NCBI GenBank assembly: GCA_002386525.1
Contig: DGIS01000015.1
Location: 21,554 to 85,553 of the forward strand
Length of the DNA stretch: 64,000 nucleotides
DNA from: Sphingobacterium sp. UBA4616
GTDB taxonomy: Bacteria > Bacteroidota > Bacteroidia > Sphingobacteriales > Sphingobacteriaceae
Reading direction: 5' to 3'
Position numbers and translations under genes: made by a program. Of the stretch, positions 9,892-19,014 are shown one piece after another; position 1 is the stretch's first letter, and every line of letters begins with the position of its first letter. The notes beneath the pieces were generated by a model. The model did not search any database, was not told where the DNA came from, and saw only the letters and a program-made list of their open reading frames with translations.

Positions 9892-11682
9892 TTATCTTCC
9901 GCCACCATGCAATGTCTTACTTATTTTACTCAGATTCAAACTATTGGCCATGGCAGAAAAAATAGCGTGATACGTGCCTTTACGCGCATAAAGATCCTCG
10001 TGTTTGCCCTTTTCGGCGACGCGACCTTTTTCCATTACAACAATCGCATTGGAGTCAATGATCTGAGAGATACTATGAGAAACAATGATTACTGTACGAT
10101 CCTTTTTTATGGCATCCAGACTATTCTTAATCTGCTCGGTAGCGATAGCATCTAAATTCGCCGTTGGCTCGTCCAAAAAGATAATCGGCGGATTTTTTAG
10201 GAACAGCCGTGCGATGGCTATCCGTTGCTGTTGACCACCGGATAAAGATTGCGCATCTGAATCATAACCTTTTGGAAGCTCCATGATCTGTTGATGAATA
10301 TAGGCTTTCTTAGCGGCTTCCATAATCTCATCTTTTGAACTCCCAATTTTTCCATATTCAATATTCTCCAAAATCGTTCCCTTAAAAATGTGATTTTTTT
10401 GCAATACCATTCCAATTTGTTGACGAAGAAATGCGGTATCATATTTCGCCAAATCCACTCCATCCAAAAAAATTTGGCCTTCAGCAGGTTCGTAAAATTT
10501 ATCCAATAAATTGATGATCGTGCTCTTCCCGGCTCCACTTAGACCGACCAAAGCTGTAATTTCATTCGGTCTGATATCGAAACTTACATCTTTCAAAGCG
10601 ACAGTACCGTTTGGGTACTCAAAAAACACATTCCTAAGTTCCAAATGCCCTCTGATCTGCTCAGGTCTATATTCACCTCTAGATTCGATCTGCTCATCGG
10701 ACTCTAGGATTTCAAAAAAAGACTCCGAATAGATCAATGCATCATTGACCTCGTCATAAATGCGATGAAGCTGACGTATTGGCGCAGAAACGTTGTTAAA
10801 CAACATAATATGAAACATGATTGCCCCAATAGTGATCTGCCCCGAAAGCACTAGATAGGATGTTAAAACAATAATAATAACAACGGCAATCTGTTCGACG
10901 AAATTCTTAATGCTATCATATAGAAAACTAGTTTTCCGAGTTGCCATTTGATTTTCAGTCATCTCGTATTGGATCGTTTCATGCCGCTTGGCCTCTTCAG
11001 GTTCCCGAACGAATGATTTGATCACTAATATGGAATCGATCAAACTAATAATTCGATTATTTTTGGATTCACGATATTTCCGCATTTGCCGTCTAAATCC
11101 GGTCAGTTTTGATGCTTGGGTTTGCCCAATGTACAGGTATAAGGGAATGACAGCAACCCCAACCAAACCTACATATACGTTCGCGTAAAACATACAGATA
11201 AGCGCAATAATCGCATTTGCAAATAACGGTAAAATATCAATAAAAAAATTCTGTACTAACCGCGTTAATGAACTGATCCCAGCGTCTATGCGAGTGGCCA
11301 ATTTGCCGCTTTCGTTGTCTGAGGACGTGTAAAAGGCTAATTTATACGTCAAGATACGATTGACAATAGATTGAGAAAAATCCCTTGCGATATAGATACG
11401 AAGTTTCTCACCATAAAATTTCTGTCCAAACTGAACGATCGTGTAGATGATCTCTTTAACCAGCAAAATGATACTGATTATTCCAACGATATACATACCC
11501 TTAGACAAAGGCTCTTTGGCGACCATCAAATCGTTAATTCGATCGACTGTATAGCGCAAGATAAAAGCATTGATCTGCGCGGCAAAAGATCCTACGACAG
11601 TCAAAAGTAAGGTGTAAAAGATCAATCGCCTGTAAGGTTTGGCAAATGGAACAATTTTTTTAAGCAATTGGGAAATAGTCAT
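9892..11682 (-). CDS. ABC exporter, fused permease and ATPase
   Basis: This is a 596-aa half-transporter that should work as a homodimer in the inner membrane. Residues ~15-310 form a six-helix ABC-type-I exporter domain. The ATPase follows, with Walker A GLSGAGKST, signature LSGGQQQR, Walker B IIFLDEPT and the switch histidine in VIIVSHS. The family exports lipids, drugs or peptides. The substrate cannot be assigned, and no peptidase domain for bacteriocin export is present. No accessory gene is adjacent. Start ATG at 11682. Confidence 0.93.
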   Translation of the reverse strand: MTISQLLKKIVPFAKPYRRLIFYTLLLTVVGSFAAQINAFILRYTVDRINDLMVAKEPLSKGMYIVGIISIILLVKEIIYTIVQFGQKFYGEKLRIYIARDFSQSIVNRILTYKLAFYTSSDNESGKLATRIDAGISSLTRLVQNFFIDILPLFANAIIALICMFYANVYVGLVGVAVIPLYLYIGQTQASKLTGFRRQMRKYRESKNNRIISLIDSILVIKSFVREPEEAKRHETIQYEMTENQMATRKTSFLYDSIKNFVEQIAVVIIIVLTSYLVLSGQITIGAIMFHIMLFNNVSAPIRQLHRIYDEVNDALIYSESFFEILESDEQIESRGEYRPEQIRGHLELRNVFFEYPNGTVALKDVSFDIRPNEITALVGLSGAGKSTIINLLDKFYEPAEGQIFLDGVDLAKYDTAFLRQQIGMVLQKNHIFKGTILENIEYGKIGSSKDEIMEAAKKAYIHQQIMELPKGYDSDAQSLSGGQQQRIAIARLFLKNPPIIFLDEPTANLDAIATEQIKNSLDAIKKDRTVIIVSHSISQIIDSNAIVVMEKGRVAEKGKHEDLYARKGTYHAIFSAMANSLNLSKISKTLHGGGR

Positions 11683-12002
11683 CGAACTTTGATTTATTAC
11701 GAAGAAAACAAATGATCTTTGGGCATTGTTTAAACCTAAACATAAAAACCGTTTTAGGTCTTCAAAAGATAATATATACCAAGAAAAAAGAAGCTGTATT
11801 AAAAGTCTATCTCATCAACTTGATAACAAATAATTTTTGAAGTTTTATGGAGCTTACATAAAAAAAGACCAAATTCTAACTGATTTTGGTCTCCTTTTTT
11901 GGAATTAATACGTTAAAGCTGTCGCCCGAATCCAATTCTGATTTCTACTGGTAATTTTCGTTTAGTCTACAGCCTTTCTCTATAAAACTTATAAGCGATA
12001 TC
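11683..12002. other. Intergenic region, one terminator only
   Basis: This 320-bp gap between two minus-strand genes holds the ABC exporter's upstream region and the hairpin at 11861-11900. I see no reading frame or RNA gene in the rest. Confidence 0.6.
11861..11900 (-). terminator. Terminator behind the S1/P1 nuclease gene
   Basis: The stem GACCAAA/TTTGGTC (11867-11873 and 11885-11891) has an A-run on its left side, which reads as a T-run on the minus strand. It also has a T-run on the right, so it could act in both directions. Confidence 0.75.
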
Positions 12003-12797
12003 TTAACCAAAGATCCGATTTAAAACTTTAGCCAGGCGTAAGCCACCTTTCAACATACATTGTTCCATCACATCTTTATTTTGATAAACATACGAATAGG
12101 ATAAATTGGCATTATTTGCTACATCAGCATATATTTTTTCCGCTAATTGATTGGATTCATAGAGCCAATTTGAAAGTTCTCCAGCCGCCAATTGTAGGTT
12201 TCGCTCTTTACTATTCACATCGAGCACTGTTGCGTACTCCGTATAGCTATATTTTTCGTTATCCACTAAATCACTGTCCCATACACGGTGGATATTTGAT
12301 TTTTTTCCGAACCAGCTTACTTCAATCTTATTTCCCCCCTGGTCTTCAGCACGGCTTACATGCATGGGTTGATGCGCATCCCCTAAGATATGGATCAAAA
12401 AATAAAGATTTTGCTTCTGCTGTTCCATAGCGATAGTCTTATCAGCGAAAGACTGTTCGATGCGGATAGCGGTCTTATACAAATTTTCATCGGCAGAATT
12501 TTCAAGCCCCAACTGGAACTCTGCCCATGGTAAATTGGAATTTAAATTGATAAAATGTGAATTGCCTAATTTTTTAAATTCGGGATTAGGATCCGACTTA
12601 ATGAAGTCACCCCAATTGGCCCAATAAGCAAGCTTTTGCTGACCAATAATTTTTCCGATATTCTTTTTCGCTTTTTTAGTCAAATGACGTTCTGCAATTT
12701 CAGCGACCACACGATGTCCGATCGTTCCCCATGCAAATACCGATGAAAGCTGAAAGCACAAAGTCAACACGAGCAAACCCTTAATTATTTTTCTCAT
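12003..12797 (-). CDS. Secreted S1/P1-family zinc nuclease
   Basis: This 264-aa exported enzyme degrades single-stranded DNA and RNA and may remove 3' phosphates, helping the cell use nucleic acids in its surroundings. After a signal peptide (residues 1-22), the mature chain should begin with W23, whose amino terminus is a zinc ligand in this family. Other ligands are visible: H28 in GTIGHRV, the HFINL segment, the HILGDAHQPMH motif and the later NIHRVWDSD. The length matches bacterial members. It is monocistronic, with a terminator at 11861-11900. Confidence 0.93.
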   Translation of the reverse strand: MRKIIKGLLVLTLCFQLSSVFAWGTIGHRVVAEIAERHLTKKAKKNIGKIIGQQKLAYWANWGDFIKSDPNPEFKKLGNSHFINLNSNLPWAEFQLGLENSADENLYKTAIRIEQSFADKTIAMEQQKQNLYFLIHILGDAHQPMHVSRAEDQGGNKIEVSWFGKKSNIHRVWDSDLVDNEKYSYTEYATVLDVNSKERNLQLAAGELSNWLYESNQLAEKIYADVANNANLSYSYVYQNKDVMEQCMLKGGLRLAKVLNRIFG

Positions 12798-12919
12798 TGA
12801 ATAGTTGTTTTAAATGATGCTGTTTTTCCCCTCAAATCAACTTCCAGCGCAATTTAGCCGGTTTTTAAACTGTTGATTTGAATGGGTATCAACCCCATCT
12901 TTGTATAGTTAAATTAAAT

Positions 12920-13384
12920 TTATTTAAATAAGTCGAACGCATATTTTGCGGACGACCAAAATTCATCCAGCGTAATCATTCGGGGCTTAAAAAACGAAAT
13001 AAGTTCGGCCCAATCCGCTTCTCTAAAAACACTATGCCCTTGCATAGTGGTATAAATCTGACCAATTGGCTTTCCATATTCATCTCTTCCATCCATCTCC
13101 CAAATCCACTCTTCTCCGAGCAGATCATGCAGTAAAGCTCTAAACTGAAGAAACTGCTCAGCCATCAATGCCCTGATACCAGCATCCGGCTGCGACCACT
13201 GTATCGCGATTCTCGCTTCATTTTTATCTGCATCCATTTTAAAATACAAATGCTTAACACCTGTTTTGTAGTTAATCCAATTTGCTTTTTCTCCATCCGC
13301 AGATAAATGTAATGCCATAAATTGACCAAACTTCGTCCAGAACGAATGTTTTAATTGTTTTATCTCTTCCCTTGAATACACCAA
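12920..13384 (-). CDS. DUF4268 domain protein
   Basis: This 154-aa cytoplasmic protein consists of a DUF4268 domain (YSREEIKQLKHSFWTKFGQFM to FFKPRMITLDEFWS). The fold is often found beside nuclease-like or restriction-related domains in other proteins, but here it stands alone and its function is unknown. No ATG is available: the first possible codons are TTG at 13384 and GTG at 13381, a few bases inside the transcript predicted from the -7 box at 13402-13409. The domain consensus begins at Y-S-R, so either start fits. It is divergent from the lipocalin gene. Confidence 0.8.
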   Translation of the reverse strand: MVYSREEIKQLKHSFWTKFGQFMALHLSADGEKANWINYKTGVKHLYFKMDADKNEARIAIQWSQPDAGIRALMAEQFLQFRALLHDLLGEEWIWEMDGRDEYGKPIGQIYTTMQGHSVFREADWAELISFFKPRMITLDEFWSSAKYAFDLFK

Positions 13385-13401
13385 TACAATTTTTAAGTCA
13401 A

Positions 13402-13409
13402 CAAAATTA
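13402..13409 (-). promoter_or_regulatory. -7 box for the DUF4268 gene
   Basis: On the minus strand this reads TAATTTTG, a match to TAnnTTTG, 17 bp before the chosen start. It limits how far upstream translation can begin and supports the TTG/GTG start. No good -33 box is seen. Confidence 0.45.
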
Positions 13410-13483
13410 ATAAAATAGCCTGGCTTCTCTAAACCTTATTGGTATTAAAATTGTTGTTTTACTAACAAATAATTTCGAAAAAA

Positions 13484-14020
13484 ATGAATATGGATAAGAA
13501 AAAATCACTCTTGCTTTTGGCCACGGTAGCACTAGGAACAGTCGCATACAATGCCCTTAAACCTGTCATTTCGCGGCCCGATGTTGTCGATCCATTCGAT
13601 TTGGATAAATATCTCGGGAAGTGGTATGAAATAGCCCGGCTCGACTTTCGTTGGGAAACTGGCTTAAGTCAGGTTTCCGCCGAATATAGTAAGAATAAAA
13701 ATGGTACGATCCGCGTAAATAACCAGGGATATTCCGAAGAGAAAGAACGATGGAAACAATCTATTGGAAAAGCCAAATTTGTCAATAGTCCGAATGAAGG
13801 AGCACTTAAGGTATCGTTCTTCGGCCCATTTTACAGTGGCTATAACATTGTCAAAATAACACCGGATTACAAGTACGCCCTGATCTTCGGCGATAATCTC
13901 GATTATATGTGGATTTTAGGCAGAGATACCGATATTCCAGATAAAATTAGAAATGAGTTTCTAACCTATGCTCTTCAATGTGGCTATAAGACAGGTGATC
14001 TTGTATGGACAAAACATTAA
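13484..14020 (+). CDS. Lipocalin family protein (Blc-like)
   Basis: This 178-aa protein is a bacterial lipocalin that would bind lipids or other hydrophobic ligands. The signature GKWYEIARLDFRWE (from ~residue 45) and the later YALIFGDNLDYMWILGR are typical of Blc. Residues 5-25 form one hydrophobic segment. Unlike E. coli Blc there is no lipobox cysteine, so the protein is either N-terminally anchored in the inner membrane or released into the periplasm. It stands alone, convergent with and directly abutting the next gene. Confidence 0.88.
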   Translation: MNMDKKKSLLLLATVALGTVAYNALKPVISRPDVVDPFDLDKYLGKWYEIARLDFRWETGLSQVSAEYSKNKNGTIRVNNQGYSEEKERWKQSIGKAKFVNSPNEGALKVSFFGPFYSGYNIVKITPDYKYALIFGDNLDYMWILGRDTDIPDKIRNEFLTYALQCGYKTGDLVWTKH

Positions 14021-14323
14021 TTAAAAAATCGGAGCGAGCAACTGGTAATTTAACGTTGCGTCCTGTGCAATCACGTCTGCAATTTCTTGAAGGTCTTTGT
14101 GGCTTATTACATTTCTGATTCCTGCATTGTAAAGGTTAGCCAAAAACAACGCTGCTTCATGCTTTTCACTTATTGTCAGAATAGAACTCCCAACGTAGAA
14201 ATTTAACGCTGATACCGCATAGTCACCAAACAGATTGAATCCGAAATCTCCGTTTGTCTGTATGCAATAACGCATCATTTTTTCAAAATCAGAACGCAAT
14301 GTTTCTTTGGTCTCCGTGTTCAT
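14021..14323 (-). CDS. Unknown 100-aa cytoplasmic protein
   Basis: I do not recognise this protein. An in-frame start at 14407 is possible, but the ATG at 14323 (MNTETKETLRSDFEKMM) gives a more natural helical N-terminus and is preferred. The chain looks mostly alpha-helical, with no signal peptide or membrane segment. It contains a conserved-looking stretch NGDFGFNLFGDYAVSALNFYVG. Its stop codon directly abuts the lipocalin stop. It may be part of the neighbouring amt region, but nothing ties it functionally. Confidence 0.6.
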   Translation of the reverse strand: MNTETKETLRSDFEKMMRYCIQTNGDFGFNLFGDYAVSALNFYVGSSILTISEKHEAALFLANLYNAGIRNVISHKDLQEIADVIAQDATLNYQLLAPIF

Positions 14324-14470
14324 ACATTCACTTTTAGAAAATTTTTGCTTGATATACTTAATCTGAGCCGCTATGTAACCTTGGCAAAGGTGCAAAAAAT
14401 ATCCCAAACAATACAGCTGCTAAGCAGAAGATTGTTTGGGATAACATATAAACAGTTTACTTTATCTAAA

Positions 14471-15775
14471 TTACAAGGCTTCGGCGTGCTGCGTCACATC
14501 CAAACCAAGCTCTTCGTCCGTTTCTTCGACACGAAGTGGGGCAATAAGGTCAGTAATTTTTAATAAAACCAATGAGCCGACGAAAGCAAAAAAGGACACG
14601 GCAAATAATGCGATCATATGGACAAAGAACAATTTGGTTTCACCAAAAAACAGCCCGTTGTCTACCACCACAGGGTTGATGTTATGATGTGCAAATACAC
14701 CTGTAAGCACCATACCCACCATACCACCTACTCCGTGACAAGGGAATACATCCAATGTATCATCAATACTTGTTTTACTTCTTAGATAAACGACAAGGTT
14801 GCTGACCAACGCGCCAACCAGGCCAATTATCATTGCGTGTGGGATACTGACAAAGCCGGCTGCAGGAGTGATCGCTACCAGCCCAACCACAGCACCGATA
14901 CATGCACCCATTGCTGAAGGTTTCTTTCCGCGGATAATATCAACAAATATCCACGCCATAGCTGCCATAGCCGAGGCAGTAGTTGTTGTCGCAAAAGCAT
15001 AAGCTGCTAAGGAATTTGCGCCTCCGGCAGAACCCGCGTTAAATCCAAACCAGCCGAACCACAATAAAGCAGTACCCAATATCACATAGCTGATACGTGC
15101 AGGATTATGAACTTGTATTTTGCGCCCTTTTAAGTAGATCGCGGCCGCTAATGCCGCCCAGCCTGCCGACATATGCACAACAGTACCGCCAGCGAAATCA
15201 AGAACGCCAAATTTGGCTAAAATTCCTTCAGGATGCCAAGTTGCGTGTGCCAATGGCATATAGATAAAAATGCTAAATAGAATAATAAATAGCATAAATG
15301 AATTGAAGCGAATACGTTCTGCAAAAGCGCCAGTGATTAGCGCTGGCGTGATAATCGCAAATTTCAGCTGGAACATAGCGAATAAAACCAAAGGTATGGT
15401 TGGTAGCGCTCCCCATGCAACATTTCCCAATGTACCTTTCATCATAAAAAATGTACGTGGATCACCCACAATACCACCGATATCGTCACCGAAAGCTAAG
15501 CTAAAACCAACGATGACCCAAAGAATTGTCATCAGGCACATGCAGATAAAACTTTGCATCATGGTTGATATTACATTTTTTTTGCTAACCATACCACCAT
15601 AAAAAAATGCAAGTCCTGGTGTCATAATCAACACCAATGCAGAAGAAGTTAACAACCAGGCTGTATCCCCTGTATCAAATTCTGCCTTATTTAAATCAGA
15701 CAAGTCAATTGAAGGAAATACAAGTCCTAATACTCCTAAAAGAACTAGAACAATAAGTGGAATAATTTTTTTCAT
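14471..15775 (-). CDS. amt: Ammonium transporter, Amt/MEP/Rh family
   Basis: This 434-aa channel conducts ammonia/ammonium into the cytoplasm as a trimer. It has a cleavable-looking N-terminus (MKKIIPLIVLVLLGVLGLVF) and eleven further hydrophobic segments. Family signatures include ALVLIMTPGLAFFYGGMV, DFAGGTVVHMSAGWAAL (first pore histidine) and VFPCHGVGGMVG (second pore histidine). The ATG at 15775 is chosen over an in-frame start at 15838, whose added residues are not signal-like. No glnK (PII) gene is adjacent, which is unusual for amt. It is divergent from a porin gene across a very A/T-rich spacer, so the two may be co-regulated by nitrogen. Confidence 0.95.
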   Translation of the reverse strand: MKKIIPLIVLVLLGVLGLVFPSIDLSDLNKAEFDTGDTAWLLTSSALVLIMTPGLAFFYGGMVSKKNVISTMMQSFICMCLMTILWVIVGFSLAFGDDIGGIVGDPRTFFMMKGTLGNVAWGALPTIPLVLFAMFQLKFAIITPALITGAFAERIRFNSFMLFIILFSIFIYMPLAHATWHPEGILAKFGVLDFAGGTVVHMSAGWAALAAAIYLKGRKIQVHNPARISYVILGTALLWFGWFGFNAGSAGGANSLAAYAFATTTTASAMAAMAWIFVDIIRGKKPSAMGACIGAVVGLVAITPAAGFVSIPHAMIIGLVGALVSNLVVYLRSKTSIDDTLDVFPCHGVGGMVGMVLTGVFAHHNINPVVVDNGLFFGETKLFFVHMIALFAVSFFAFVGSLVLLKITDLIAPLRVEETDEELGLDVTQHAEAL

Positions 15776-16064
15776 GTGTTTAAACTGATTAGTGTTTATT
15801 AATACTTTAATAAAATTGTTGAAAAAATACAAAAACAAAACAAAAACCTATAATCATTTAGATTTTTATCAAATATAAAGTCTTTTTATTAAAAAAATAC
15901 CATGATAATTTATTTTTTGTGATTTTTTTTACATAATTTCACAATAACAAACACAAAAACCATTATTAATCTATAAAAATCAATTTAGAAGTATAAAAAA
16001 AAGAGAAATTAGAAAAACAACTCAGCAAAAACACCAAACAAATCAAACTTAAACCTCCAAAAAA

Positions 16065-17117
16065 ATGAAAAAACTTCTTACAACAGCAATTTTATCTGTA
16101 TTTCTTATAAATACAGCGATATCACAAGAAGAAAACAAAGAAAAGGGAATCGAAATATCCGGATCCGTTGACACCTATTGGAAATATGACTTCCAAAACA
16201 AACCAAATATTAATACCTATTTTACAGAAGACAACAATTCCGTTTCGATCGGAATGGTGGATTTAGCTGTTAAAAAGAAGTTTAAAAAAGCTTCATTTGT
16301 AGGCGAGTTATCTTTTGGACCTCGCGGTCAATATCGCTCTATCATGAATGGGGACGGTCAAGCTGGCGATGATAAAAATAGCTTTCATATACAAAATCTC
16401 TACGTAGGCTACGACCTCACTGATAAACTTAATCTTACTGCAGGTTTTATGGGAACATTTGTAGGCTTTGAAGTGATATCTCCCACCTACAATTTTCATT
16501 ATTCGACATCTTATCTCTTTGGTGCAGGACCTTTTCAAGATGCGGGACTGAAAGCAACGTATAGTTTCTCCGACAAGGTGGCGCTAATGGTCGGAATATT
16601 TAACGACTGGAACGTCTACCAAGATATGAACGGTGTGTCGCACGTAGGCTCCCAGCTAGCTTATACACCCAATGATAAAAGTAGCTTTTATCTTAACTTT
16701 CTCACCGGATCCTCAGCAGGTGGAAAAGCAAATTATAGTTCAGGAACATTGGTTGACCTGGTTGCTAACTATGATTTCACACCCAAATTTTTCCTTGGTT
16801 TAAATGCAACCAATTATAAAAAGAGAGATGGTGGCGGATATTCGGGCGTCGCTCTCTATCCAAGAGTTCACTTTTCGGAAAATTTTGGATTAGGATTACG
16901 TGAAGAATTTTTCCAAACACATAAGGAAGAGGAAAATGGTATCCCAAGTGCTAATATTCTAGCTACAACATTAACAGCAGAATATAGTTATCACGGCTTC
17001 AAATTTATCCCGGAGATTAGAATTGACAAAGGAAGTACAGAAAGATTCATCAAAAATGATTTAAGTCCAACGAAATCTGCAGGACAATTTCTATTAGCCT
17101 GCGTCTATAGTTTCTAG
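16065..17117 (+). CDS. Outer-membrane porin-like beta-barrel
   Basis: This 350-aa protein has a signal peptide (1-20, AIS before QEE) and alternating hydrophobic/polar strands throughout, ending in the aromatic VYSF typical of outer-membrane barrels. It resembles the putative porins of the BBP2 type (GIEISGSVDTYWKYDFQNKPN at the mature N-terminus). It probably allows small solutes across the outer membrane. Divergence from amt suggests a role in uptake under nitrogen limitation; that is inference from context. A terminator follows at 17137-17177. Confidence 0.82.
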   Translation: MKKLLTTAILSVFLINTAISQEENKEKGIEISGSVDTYWKYDFQNKPNINTYFTEDNNSVSIGMVDLAVKKKFKKASFVGELSFGPRGQYRSIMNGDGQAGDDKNSFHIQNLYVGYDLTDKLNLTAGFMGTFVGFEVISPTYNFHYSTSYLFGAGPFQDAGLKATYSFSDKVALMVGIFNDWNVYQDMNGVSHVGSQLAYTPNDKSSFYLNFLTGSSAGGKANYSSGTLVDLVANYDFTPKFFLGLNATNYKKRDGGGYSGVALYPRVHFSENFGLGLREEFFQTHKEEENGIPSANILATTLTAEYSYHGFKFIPEIRIDKGSTERFIKNDLSPTKSAGQFLLACVYSF

Positions 17118-17136
17118 AAGGAATATTCATCAACAA

Positions 17137-17177
17137 ATAAAAGAGCGGAATTCAGCTGGAACTCCGCTCTTTTATTT
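17137..17177. terminator. Terminator behind the porin gene
   Basis: The stem AAAGAGCGGA/TCCGCTCTTT is followed by a T-rich tail and preceded by an A-rich stretch, between convergent genes. The GAGCGG core resembles the terminator at 7521-7563. Confidence 0.85.
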
Positions 17178-17234
17178 TAGCCAGACTGCTATCCCAAAAT
17201 ATGGATATTTAAAGATTACATCATTCTTTTAAAT

Positions 17235-17642
17235 CTACAGCTTTCCAGACAGCCAACGGGGAACAACAAACTCTGCTGCCAGGTGCGCTAGCTTAAAACT
17301 TTGCCAATTGTCCTGTTTGATCCAAACCACCTCTACCAGCTCTTCATAAGCTTCAAAAGACTGAGTCGCCTTCAATCTAATCACGTAAATATTACCTTCT
17401 ACCAGTGTATTTACCTCATTTACAGCATGTGCTGTATGGCTACCTAAAAATTCTAAATCGTTTTCACGTACATCGAATCGTAGCTCTTCGCGAAGCTCAC
17501 GAATCAATGTTTCCTCTTGATTCTCTTCAGGCGCTGCCTTACCTCCGGGTAACTGGAAATAAGCGGAGCCCTTTTTCCGAACCATCAACAAATCACCATT
17601 GGGATGGAGGATCGCCGCAGAACAAATAACAATTTTATCCAT
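17235..17642 (-). CDS. Nudix hydrolase
   Basis: This 135-aa cytoplasmic enzyme should hydrolyse a nucleoside diphosphate linked to another group. The Nudix box is nearly complete: G-x5-E-x7-R-E-L-R-E-E in GGKAAPEENQEETLIRELRE (the later box glycine is replaced by R). The catalytic glutamates are present. The start at 17642 is preferred over 17663 because a -7 box (17661-17668) covers the latter. The substrate cannot be assigned. The sequence MVRKKGSAYFQLPGG suggests a sanitising or MutT-like role. Confidence 0.88.
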   Translation of the reverse strand: MDKIVICSAAILHPNGDLLMVRKKGSAYFQLPGGKAAPEENQEETLIRELREELRFDVRENDLEFLGSHTAHAVNEVNTLVEGNIYVIRLKATQSFEAYEELVEVVWIKQDNWQSFKLAHLAAEFVVPRWLSGKL

Positions 17643-17660
17643 ATCGTGTATTTCAACTAA

Positions 17661-17668
17661 CAAAACTA
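17661..17668 (-). promoter_or_regulatory. -7 box for the Nudix gene
   Basis: The minus strand reads TAGTTTTG (TAnnTTTG), 18 bp before the ATG at 17642. It excludes the in-frame start at 17663, which lies inside the box. Confidence 0.5.
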
Positions 17669-17913
17669 GCGTTTTTATTGCTCATGAAAAACATGTATCT
17701 CTTTAATCTGACTTTCATTAAGTCAGCATTTGAACAGATTCAGGTCGATTATCACCCAAAAACGACAATGTCATTCGTTCACATTACGTTCTTAAAAACA
17801 CCTATGGTTGACAGTCTTCCCATAAAGTGTTCCTATTCACCCACAATAAAATTGCAAATCATCAACAATTTATCTAAGTTTAAACCATAAAGCAATAGTT
17901 TATAAATCCATAT

Positions 17914-18933
17914 ATGAGTCCGAGATTAACATGTCTAGTACTAAGTCTAATTTTCCTTTTAGCTGGATGCCAACAGGGTAAAAAGGATATAGCAAAGACG
18001 CAGCCGCCCAACAGGCAACAAAAAAAAGAGGCGCCTGAAAAGTTGAATAAAAAAGCAGAGTTAATCACAGACGAAGATATAATTATCAAAAAAGAGCTAC
18101 AGTATAAAAAATATACCCTGGAAGATACCTATCCTTACAAAGATACTACACGAACTTTCCAATGGAACAAAATTAAAGAGCGCTTAGCATTTGTTACGAA
18201 TTTTCAACAAACTCCTTCGCTATACGCTGTACTTCAAAACTATCAAAATGAGAAAGGTGAAGCGCCAACAATTCCGGATTACAAGCGGGATTCTTATAAA
18301 AGGGTTTCCGACAGCTTCAATGTGGAGCGTTATCAGGCCGCACCACTCTATGATCTTAACACCAATCAAGCGGTGCGTTATGGGCGCGATGGGTGGCTCG
18401 TCAGTGTTCAGGGCCCCGACAGCCTAGACAGGATTCCGGTGGAAGGTATTTCATTTGAAGGGAAATACAGTGTACCAAAGCGCTATCTTAAAATCATTCG
18501 CGATACGATAGAATTTAAATTCGTTACAGTCGTAGACATTAAAAACCAAAATATCTGTACATTGGAAAAAGCTGGAAATGAATGGCTCGTCAGAAGCATG
18601 AATCCAGCAACCAGTGGACGACATAAACCTCCGCATGCTCAAGAAACGCCTACTGGTCTCTTTGTTGTCCAAGAACATAAATCAAAGATGTTTTATTACG
18701 AGGATGGAACCAAAATTTATGGTGGATTTGCGCCTTATGCCACGCGGTTTACTGCTGGGGCATATATACACGGTATTCCAGTCAATAACCCAAATGGCAA
18801 TATCATCGAATATAGCGAAAGTCTTGGAACTATTCCAAAATCACATATGTGCGTCAGAAATGCGTCATCTCATGCTCAATTTGTCTATAAACGGTCAAAA
18901 GACTTTTCGTCGCTCGTCATAGTTATCGATTAA
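17914..18933 (+). CDS. L,D-transpeptidase (YkuD fold) lipoprotein
   Basis: This 339-aa lipoprotein (lipobox LAGC, C19) carries a C-terminal YkuD-type domain that forms or edits 3-3 crosslinks in peptidoglycan or attaches proteins to it. The catalytic His is H286 in AYIHGIP and the nucleophile is C313 in SHMCVRN, where M replaces the glycine of the usual SHGCVR. The first ~200 residues form a separate, charged region with no known domain. It is followed 81 bp later by a second transpeptidase-fold gene with its own promoter box. It should act on the periplasmic cell wall. Confidence 0.87.
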   Translation: MSPRLTCLVLSLIFLLAGCQQGKKDIAKTQPPNRQQKKEAPEKLNKKAELITDEDIIIKKELQYKKYTLEDTYPYKDTTRTFQWNKIKERLAFVTNFQQTPSLYAVLQNYQNEKGEAPTIPDYKRDSYKRVSDSFNVERYQAAPLYDLNTNQAVRYGRDGWLVSVQGPDSLDRIPVEGISFEGKYSVPKRYLKIIRDTIEFKFVTVVDIKNQNICTLEKAGNEWLVRSMNPATSGRHKPPHAQETPTGLFVVQEHKSKMFYYEDGTKIYGGFAPYATRFTAGAYIHGIPVNNPNGNIIEYSESLGTIPKSHMCVRNASSHAQFVYKRSKDFSSLVIVID

Positions 18934-18979
18934 CAATATTTAACATTCTGTAAATCAAATATGTATTAATTTTAATTAT

Positions 18980-18987
18980 TACTTTTG
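18980..18987 (+). promoter_or_regulatory. -7 box between the two transpeptidase genes
   Basis: TACTTTTG matches TAnnTTTG, 27 bp before the ATG at 19015. It suggests that the second transpeptidase gene can be transcribed independently of the first. Confidence 0.45.
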
Positions 18988-19014
18988 TAAACATCTATAC
19001 AGAAAAGGAGTAGA

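Noticed and set aside
9892..11682. ABC exporter as a bacteriocin transporter
   Set aside because: It lacks an N-terminal peptidase domain and there is no precursor peptide or modification gene nearby.
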